Of a stretch of 38,466 nt of DNA, positions 33,064 through 38,466 are shown one piece after another. Both the position numbers and the translations under genes were made by a program. The DNA is taken from positions 1-38,466 of the forward strand of contig JALZWN010000069.1 in NCBI GenBank assembly GCA_023300235.1, written 5' to 3'. The notes under the pieces are model-generated. The model was not told where the DNA came from, did no database searches, and saw only the letters and a program-made list of their open reading frames with translations. The stretch's first letter is position 1. Each line of letters opens with the position of its first letter. The stretch comes from Mariniblastus sp. (GTDB lineage: Bacteria > Planctomycetota > Planctomycetia > Pirellulales > Pirellulaceae).

Positions 33064-34083
33064 ATGAACAAAACTCTCTCAACCTTTGTCGCGGGATTGC
33101 TGATCGGAGCAGTGCTTGCGACCGGCGGCTTCGCTCTTTTTCTTCGTTCGCAAAACGCCAGCGGAAACAACTCTTCACAAACCGTCCTCAAACTTGGCCA
33201 TGGCCTTGAGACCGCTCATCCGATCCACAAGTCGGTCGAGCACATGAAGATGCGGCTAGAGGAACTTTCTGGGGGGTCGGTCACGATCGACATCTACCCT
33301 AGCGGAGTCGTAGGAAACGAAGTTGCAAGTATCGAACAGCTTCAAAACGGTTCGCTGGCCATGACCAGCCAATCCGTCGCCGCGATGGAAAACTTCATCC
33401 CCTCAATGGCGACCTTTAGTTTGCCTTATGTGTTCCATGACTCCGATCACTTCTGGAAGGTGCTCGATGGAGACGTCGGACAGAAGCTCATGCAGAGCGG
33501 CGAAAAGAAGTTTTTGCATGGGCTGTGTTATTTTGATAGTGGCAGCCGAAATTTCTACACTATCAATAAACCGATCCGGACGCCGGACGATTTGAAAGGC
33601 ATGAACATCCGCGTGATGAACAGCCCGACGGCAATCAACATGATTAAAGCAATGGGTGGAAACCCGACGCCCATTCCGTTCAGCGAACTATTCTCCGCTC
33701 TCGCACAGGGGGCCGTTGACGGTGCTGAAAACAATCCTGCCAGCTTCTACAACAAACAACATTACAAAGTCTGCAAACACTTCTCGAAGGATGGTCATAC
33801 TCGCGTGCCCGACATGCTGATCATGAGCTCCAAGGTTTGGGACCGGCTTTCTTCCCAAGAACAAAGCTGGGTCCAACAAGCGGCCCAAGAATGTTCCGCT
33901 TTCCAACGGGACCTGTGGAAAGAATACACCGAGACGTCACTCAAAGCGGTCGAAGCCGAAGGCACAACAATTTACGATGTTGATACCGCACTGTTTGCTG
34001 AAAAAGTAAAACCGATGCTCGACGCGATCGACAATGCTGATGTCCAATCGCTGCTTAAAAAGATCGGCGAGGTGCGAGAATGA
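33064..34083 (+). CDS. dctP: TRAP transporter solute-binding protein (DctP family)
   Basis: A 339-residue periplasmic solute receptor. The N-terminal helix (TFVAGLLIGAVLATGGFALFL) is a signal peptide or anchor. The family core includes LKLGHGLETAHPIHKSVEHM, VTIDIYPSGVVGNE, YVFHDSDHFWKVLDG, GMNIRVMNSPTAINMIKAMGG (with the Arg that pairs with the substrate carboxylate) and AQGAVDGAENNP. The DGAENNP form and sequence type resemble receptors for uronates or other sugar acids; the ligand is inferred. The stop TGA overlaps the dctQ start (ATGA), so the three TRAP genes form one operon. The ATG at 33064 is chosen because it begins the signal sequence. Confidence 0.92.
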   Translation: MNKTLSTFVAGLLIGAVLATGGFALFLRSQNASGNNSSQTVLKLGHGLETAHPIHKSVEHMKMRLEELSGGSVTIDIYPSGVVGNEVASIEQLQNGSLAMTSQSVAAMENFIPSMATFSLPYVFHDSDHFWKVLDGDVGQKLMQSGEKKFLHGLCYFDSGSRNFYTINKPIRTPDDLKGMNIRVMNSPTAINMIKAMGGNPTPIPFSELFSALAQGAVDGAENNPASFYNKQHYKVCKHFSKDGHTRVPDMLIMSSKVWDRLSSQEQSWVQQAAQECSAFQRDLWKEYTETSLKAVEAEGTTIYDVDTALFAEKVKPMLDAIDNADVQSLLKKIGEVRE

Positions 34084-34619
34084 AGTCCGGATTAATCGCA
34101 TTTAACAAATTAATGTCAATGCTGCTGAACGCGGCGTTAATCACCGCCGTCGGCCTCCTTGTATTGGACGTCATCTGGGGTGTGTTCACTCGCTACGCCC
34201 TAGGCGCACAGGCCTCTTGGACGGAGGAACTCGCACGATTTTTATTGATCTGGGTCACTTTGCTGGGCGGTGCGGCGGCCTTCGCTACCAAAGGACATCT
34301 CGGGGTCGATTACTTCGTTGAAAAGCTACATCCCGAAACGCGGCGAATCGTAGCGATATTTTCGCATCTGGTCGTGCTATTTTTTGCTCTGGCGATTTTT
34401 GTATACGGCGGTTGGTGCACCGTCTCGGACACCCTCGCGATGGAGCAATCCACGCCCGCGCTTCAATGGCAGATGGGCCACGTTTACCTAGCGATCCCGA
34501 TCGCTGGCTTCTTTATGGTTTTGTTCACGCTACAAAACTTGCTTGAAACGATCAGCCCGAGCGACCCCAAAAACGAATCGGTCAGTGGCGTGGCAGAACT
34601 CAAAGAAGGAGCCAAGTAA
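34080..34619 (+). CDS. dctQ: TRAP transporter small permease (DctQ family)
   Basis: A 179-residue membrane protein with four transmembrane helices. The family signatures WTEELARFLLIWVTLLGGAAAF and HLGVDYF (about 47-80) are clear. It partners the large permease DctM in a sodium-driven importer. It overlaps dctP by 4 bases and dctM by 1 base. Confidence 0.92.
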   Translation: MKSGLIAFNKLMSMLLNAALITAVGLLVLDVIWGVFTRYALGAQASWTEELARFLLIWVTLLGGAAAFATKGHLGVDYFVEKLHPETRRIVAIFSHLVVLFFALAIFVYGGWCTVSDTLAMEQSTPALQWQMGHVYLAIPIAGFFMVLFTLQNLLETISPSDPKNESVSGVAELKEGAK

Positions 34620-35977
34620 TGGGCACGACCGCACTGATTCTGATTGTTGTCTTTGTTCTGCTGTTGGTAATGGAGGTTCCAATCGCGGTTTCGATCGCGA
34701 TGGCAACGTTCGTTGCGATCCTGGCCGAAGGCCCTGACCCAACACTGGTCGTTGCCCAGACGATGGCAAATGGCGTCAACAAATTTGTTTTGCTGGCGAT
34801 TCCATTTTTCATCCTGTCGGGGCACTTGATGGGACGCGGCGGAATGGCAACCCGCTTAATTGATTTTGCCTCAACCCTGGTTGGTTTTTTCCCCGGCGGA
34901 TTGGCTTACGTGAACACGCTTACCTGCATGCTGTTCGGTTCAATCTCTGGTTCGGCTGCCGCCGCGGTTTCATCCGTTGGCGGTTTCATGATCCCCGAGA
35001 TGAACCGCAAAGGCTACGATCGCGATTTCAATGTCGCTGTGACCACGACAGCGGCTACCACTGGACTGCTGATTCCGCCCAGTAACATCATGATCATTTA
35101 CTCAGTCGCCGCGGGGTCAGTTTCAATATCTGCGATGTTCATGGCGGGCATTCTTCCGGGAGTCGTTTCAGGGTTGTTCATCATGTTGGTTTGCGGGGGA
35201 TTTGCTTACGCCAAAAGCTACCCCCGAGAACCACGTGCTTCATTTGACGAGATCATGGCAGCTTTCCGACGGTCCTTCCTAAGCCTATTTTTGATCGTGA
35301 TCGTGATCGGCGGAATTCTTGCTGGCATTTTCACCGCAACCGAGGCGGCCGCAATTGCGGTTGTCTACGCGTTTATATTGGCGGTCGCAGTCTACCGTGA
35401 AGTCAAACTGTCCGAGATTCCGGATTTGCTGCTGCAAACCGGACTCACCACCGCCATCGTAATGATCCTGATCGGCGCAAGCTCAGGGCTCAGCTGGATC
35501 ATGACGATGGCCAATATCCCTCAAACTGTTAGCGCAGCTTTGCTGGGGCTTTCCGACAATCCAATTTTAATCCTGCTAACAATCAACCTACTGCTGCTGT
35601 GCGTGGGAACGTTCATGGACATGGCGCCAGCGGTCCTGATCTTCACGCCGATCTTCTTGCCGGTCGTCATGGCGTTGGGGATGCACGAAGTTCATTTTGG
35701 CATCATGATGATCGCGAACCTGTGCATCGGGCTCTGTACACCGCCGGTAGGGACTTGCCTGTTCATCGGCTGCGGCGTCGGCAAAACCACGATCGCCAGC
35801 GTGACCAAAACGATGTTGCCGTTTTTCTTTTCGATGGTCTGCGCCCTGATGATTATCACTTATGTGCCTGCGATCTCGCTTTGGCTGCCCGTGCAAACTC
35901 AGCAGCTCAAACAAGAAGAAGTCGACGCCGCTTATTTTATGAACTCAACGATCGAACAAGAAGCCGCGACCAAGTAA
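34619..35977 (+). CDS. dctM: TRAP transporter large permease (DctM family)
   Basis: A 452-residue membrane protein with about 12 hydrophobic segments. Family motifs: FILSGHLMGRGGMATRLIDFA, GSISGSAAAAVSSVGGFMIPEM, then TTAATTGLLIPPSNIMIIYS, GIFTATEAAAIAVVYAF and LCIGLCTPPVGTCLFIGCGV. It forms the transport channel. The sialate O-acetylesterase-like gene begins 57 bases downstream and may be co-transcribed. Confidence 0.93.
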   Translation: MGTTALILIVVFVLLLVMEVPIAVSIAMATFVAILAEGPDPTLVVAQTMANGVNKFVLLAIPFFILSGHLMGRGGMATRLIDFASTLVGFFPGGLAYVNTLTCMLFGSISGSAAAAVSSVGGFMIPEMNRKGYDRDFNVAVTTTAATTGLLIPPSNIMIIYSVAAGSVSISAMFMAGILPGVVSGLFIMLVCGGFAYAKSYPREPRASFDEIMAAFRRSFLSLFLIVIVIGGILAGIFTATEAAAIAVVYAFILAVAVYREVKLSEIPDLLLQTGLTTAIVMILIGASSGLSWIMTMANIPQTVSAALLGLSDNPILILLTINLLLLCVGTFMDMAPAVLIFTPIFLPVVMALGMHEVHFGIMMIANLCIGLCTPPVGTCLFIGCGVGKTTIASVTKTMLPFFFSMVCALMIITYVPAISLWLPVQTQQLKQEEVDAAYFMNSTIEQEAATK

Positions 35978-36034
35978 CTCGCGTTCGACAAAATCAAAAA
36001 TTCAGAAAAAAATCTCACCCGTTAGAACGAACCA

Positions 36035-37558
36035 ATGAATATCATCCACGCCGCTTTCTTCACAATCATCGGGTCCCTAATAACGCTCAGTGCCCAGGAC
36101 GCCGTGGCAGACTTAACCTTGGCGTCTCCATTCACCGACAACGCCGTCTTGCAACGCGGCGCATCGGTGCCAGTGTGGGGAACTGCGGACGCCGCATCTA
36201 CGGTCACGGTTAAGTTTGGTGACCAAACCAAATCTGCCGTCGCCGACAAAGATGGTAAGTGGATGCTAAAGCTAGATCCCCTGACCGCCAATTTTGAACC
36301 GCAAACGCTCGACGTTTCTGACGGCAGCAACAAGTTGTCTTGCTCAAACATCCTGGTCGGCGAAGTCTGGATTTGCTCGGGCCAATCCAACATGCAACAG
36401 GCCGTTGGCGTAGACCCCAACCTTAGGCCTTTGATTCCAAAAGCAAAAAACCTTCGGACCTTCGCTGTCAAACGAACGGTCGCGATGACCGAACAAGACC
36501 GCTTAGAGGGCAGTTGGGTCGAAGGGCATCCAAACAGCGCGGTTGCGTTTTCCTTTGCTTACTTTTTGGAACAAGCTGGCGATGTCCCCGTCGGGATCAT
36601 CCTCTCGTGCTGGGGCAGTTCGTCACTGGAAGCCTGGATGCCGCGCGACATGACCGAGACCGTTCCGCACTTCAAAACGATGATGGACGAATTTGACGCA
36701 GACACTGCACGGCAAGAAACCATCAAATCGATCTTGGCTTCGCAACCGTGGAGCAAAAAAAATGACATCTATCTGCGCCGCCAGACAAACATCCTTTACA
36801 ACGCCATGATCCACCCGTTGATCCCCTTCGCCTGTCGCGGCGTTGTTTGGTACCAAGGCGAGCGGAACACGCAGTCGATGTTCGGGATGGTGGAAGCCCC
36901 TTGGTTCTCTCGTAACTCTGGTATGCTCAAGTACGGCGAAACGCTCAAGGCTTGGATCCAGCGATACCGTAAAGCGTGGAAGTCTGACGACATGCAATTC
37001 ATGATCGTGATGTTACCTGGCTATTACAAGCCAATTAAAACTGGCCCAAAAAAAGGAGCCCAACATCCCGCCGCGCACTCTTGGGCTTGGATGCGAGAGT
37101 CGCAACTCAAAGCACTTGAGTTGCCAAACACTTTCGTCGTCAACACCATCGACCTAGGCAATGAGACGAACATTCACCCAAAAGACAAAAAGCCGATCGG
37201 CCAGCGACTGGCTCGCTTTGCTGCCGGAAACTTCCTTAAGCAGGACGTCCAAGACCACGGCCCGATGATGAAATCGACTCAAATCCAAGACAATCAAATC
37301 GTGGTCCACTTTGATCACGCCGACGGCCTCAAGACGACCGACGGAAAAGCACCGACGGGCTTTTGGTTAGCGGATGATTCCAAGAACTGGGCGCAGGCCA
37401 ACGCCCAGATCAGCGACGGTACGGTCGTACTCAGTTCGGACGAAATCAAAAAACCGCTCTACGTCCGTTACGCCTTCGCCGGCAAGCCGAGCGTAAACCT
37501 CGTCAACATCGCCGACCTTCCGGCCTATCCATTCCGCTCCGACAAGTTCGAGCCGTAA
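36035..37558 (+). CDS. Sialate O-acetylesterase-like SGNH hydrolase
   Basis: A 507-residue exported esterase. A signal peptide (HAAFFTIIGSLITLSAQDAVA) is followed by a beta-sandwich (SPFTDNAVLQRGASVPVWGTA, about 30-105) and an SGNH hydrolase domain with the nucleophile in VGEVWICSGQSNM (Ser118). Other family blocks are PVGIILSCWGSSSLEAWMP, CRGVVWYQGERNTQ and a C-terminal IDLGNETNIHPKDKKPIGQR with the Asp/His-containing block (NIHP). This matches the sialate O-acetylesterase (SASA/DUF303) family, which in environmental planctomycetes often removes acetyl groups from polysaccharides rather than sialic acid. Directly following a TRAP importer, it may release acetylated sugar acids for uptake. 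Confidence 0.9.
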   Translation: MNIIHAAFFTIIGSLITLSAQDAVADLTLASPFTDNAVLQRGASVPVWGTADAASTVTVKFGDQTKSAVADKDGKWMLKLDPLTANFEPQTLDVSDGSNKLSCSNILVGEVWICSGQSNMQQAVGVDPNLRPLIPKAKNLRTFAVKRTVAMTEQDRLEGSWVEGHPNSAVAFSFAYFLEQAGDVPVGIILSCWGSSSLEAWMPRDMTETVPHFKTMMDEFDADTARQETIKSILASQPWSKKNDIYLRRQTNILYNAMIHPLIPFACRGVVWYQGERNTQSMFGMVEAPWFSRNSGMLKYGETLKAWIQRYRKAWKSDDMQFMIVMLPGYYKPIKTGPKKGAQHPAAHSWAWMRESQLKALELPNTFVVNTIDLGNETNIHPKDKKPIGQRLARFAAGNFLKQDVQDHGPMMKSTQIQDNQIVVHFDHADGLKTTDGKAPTGFWLADDSKNWAQANAQISDGTVVLSSDEIKKPLYVRYAFAGKPSVNLVNIADLPAYPFRSDKFEP

Positions 37559-37695
37559 CCGGGAATCCTTAACTGCCGCACTTCATAATGTGTGCGCAGA
37601 AAAATCGGTTCTTCAGGTACCCATTGATAGCCCGTAGCGTTGACGGTTGTGATTTTTTCCCTTTGGCGATCGCCAGCTATTCCCAAAACGGCTAA

Positions 37696-37798
37696 CGACA
37701 AATCTTCAACTCCAACTAAATCAACAAGTCCGCTAGGTTAGCGTCGGTTGATTTAGTCACGCGAAGATTGTCGCCTTTTACTCCGTAAAAGAGCGCTC
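37696..37798. repeat. Nested inverted repeat with palindromic core, copy C of the dispersed repeat
   Basis: Arms nest around one centre: CGACAAATCTTC (37696-37707) with GAAGATTGTCG (37763-37773), ACTAAATCAAC (37715-37725) with GTTGATTTAGT (37747-37757), and CGCTA-GGT-TAGCG (37731-37743). Adjoining is GTCGCCTTTTACTCCGTAAA... (37770-37798), the reverse complement of the palindromic core of copies A and B. It lies about 140 bases 3' of the esterase gene and could act as a terminator. Confidence 0.7.
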
Positions 37799-38287
37799 GT
37801 CCAAAAAGAGATTGATATTCAAGACCCGTCCTCAAAATCGGGGCAAAAAATTCACTTTTGAAACCACCTCTTAAAGTCTTGAGATTGATTTCAATTTTGG
37901 TGAACTGCTGTAAAACGAAGTCGCAATATAAGATTTCAATTAAATGTCAGCCTTGGAATGAATGGCGACATTTGGTTCGTCGCTGACAGCATGCACTGTC
38001 ACCACGGTTTTCTAAAAACTTTCACAAAAGCATCGAACCTATTTGACGTGACGGCCACCCAAGACTGGGTCAACTGTGAAGCTCGAGCTGACATCGAAGT
38101 CGACAACACGACGATTCTAAAGAACGTTCCAGTAACTTGACTGTTGTTCCTTGAAAAACAGATCAGCGATTTGCATTCGTTTGTGAAGCAAATCCCTGTT
38201 CTCGATCCAGCCGCAAGCTGGGCTTGGGACGAAAACGCCAACTGCTATGGCACTCAACATTCCAGTCCTTCCAAATTCTCCGTGGGT
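37799..38287. other. Region without supported gene
   Basis: About 490 bases. A 60-codon frame from ATG 37958 ends in TGA (38138-38140), and the same frame stays open to 38371, but neither part has a family signature. A decayed gene is possible. Confidence 0.35.
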
Positions 38288-38288
38288 A

Positions 38289-38466
38289 AAAAGGCCAACG
38301 GCCTGACCGTTTCTCTAGCCCAGCCGAAGGAACTGAAAGTTCCGCAGGGCTGGGTCAGCATCGCAAGATGAATCCAAAAGGCCAACGGCCTGACCGTTTC
38401 TCTAGCCCAGCCGAAGGAACTGAAAGTTCCGCAGGGCTGGGTCAGCATCGCAAGATGAATCCAAAA
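38289..38466 (+). repeat. 87-bp tandem repeat with strong hairpins, cut by the window edge
   Basis: Two complete copies (38289-38375 and 38376-38462) are essentially identical, and the first four bases of a third copy start at 38463. Each copy holds GGCC-AAC-GGCC (38293-38303 in copy 1) and a long hairpin CCCAGCC-gaa-GGAACT-gaa-AGTTCC-gcag-GGCTGGG (38319-38354). No transposase or cas gene is near. It has the look of a clustered REP-type palindromic element. Confidence 0.85.

Noticed and set aside
37958-38371. A frame interrupted by TGA at 38138-38140 that might be a third selenoprotein
   Set aside because: No redox motif (no Cys near the TGA), no family similarity before or after it, and no SECIS-like hairpin; the second half runs into the 87-bp tandem repeat.
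38254-38448. A minus-strand open frame with an internal 29-residue repeat
   Set aside because: It is simply the translation of the 87-bp hairpin repeat; it has no start context or protein features.
1-38466. General reassignment of TGA to an amino acid in this organism
   Set aside because: TGA is the natural stop of several clear genes, for example the first sigma factor (4491-4493) and dctP (34081-34083), so only site-specific recoding fits.
38289-38466. CRISPR array
   Set aside because: The copies are directly adjacent with no unique spacers and no cas genes are present.

Overview
The window looks like a chromosome segment from a marine, Rhodopirellula/Pirellulales-type planctomycete. This is inferred from style: secreted proteins ending in a dockerin-like double repeat, a PEP-CTERM protein, an MJ0042-type zinc ribbon fused to DUF3566, an OleA-like thiolase, secreted CxxCH proteins, ECF sigma operons, many five-bladed propeller glycosidase-like proteins, and long AT-poor intergenic stretches with dispersed repeats. 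No rRNA, tRNA, CRISPR array or intact insertion sequence was seen.

Layout. 1-2.9 kb: repeat-rich left edge, a lipoprotein (minus strand) and a beta-helix/dockerin-like secreted protein. 2.9-5.8 kb: an LTxxQ-type secreted protein, then a sigma factor / membrane anti-sigma-like / PDZ-CxxCH operon. 6-10.5 kb (minus strand): OleA-like thiolase, PEP-CTERM protein, KASIII (FabH) and a four-helix membrane protein. 11.3-15.1 kb: two secreted propeller proteins followed by frameshifted remnants of GH95 and GH29 alpha-L-fucosidases. 15.1-20.6 kb (minus strand): a selenoprotein and an HscC-type Hsp70 / membrane protein / J-domain operon. 21.3-25.8 kb: a glycosidase-like-DUF6786 fusion, a VanZ-like protein and a second selenoprotein. 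26.2-31.4 kb: a PQQ-like propeller protein and a second ECF sigma operon with a HEAT-repeat/CxxCH membrane protein. 32-37.6 kb: zinc ribbon-DUF3566 protein, a complete TRAP transporter (DctP-DctQ-DctM) and a sialate O-acetylesterase-like enzyme. 37.6-38.5 kb: a large nested inverted repeat and an 87-bp tandem repeat running off the right edge.

The main discovery is a pair of genes that ordinary gene callers would split at a TGA. In both, the reading frame continues through the TGA into strongly conserved family sequence, the TGA sits exactly where the redox Cys/Sec belongs, and a small hairpin with a GGU-containing loop follows at the same distance. One encodes an iodothyronine-deiodinase-like protein (motif YTUPPF). 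The other encodes an exported thioredoxin-like domain with a USTC redox motif fused to an MsrA-like domain. TGA is an ordinary stop elsewhere in the window, so these are best read as site-specific selenocysteine insertions.

The glycosidase-like proteins, the decayed fucosidases, the TRAP transporter and the carbohydrate esterase suggest breakdown and uptake of (possibly sulfated or acetylated) algal polysaccharides. The two sigma operons, each linked to an exported CxxCH protein, suggest envelope or redox sensing.
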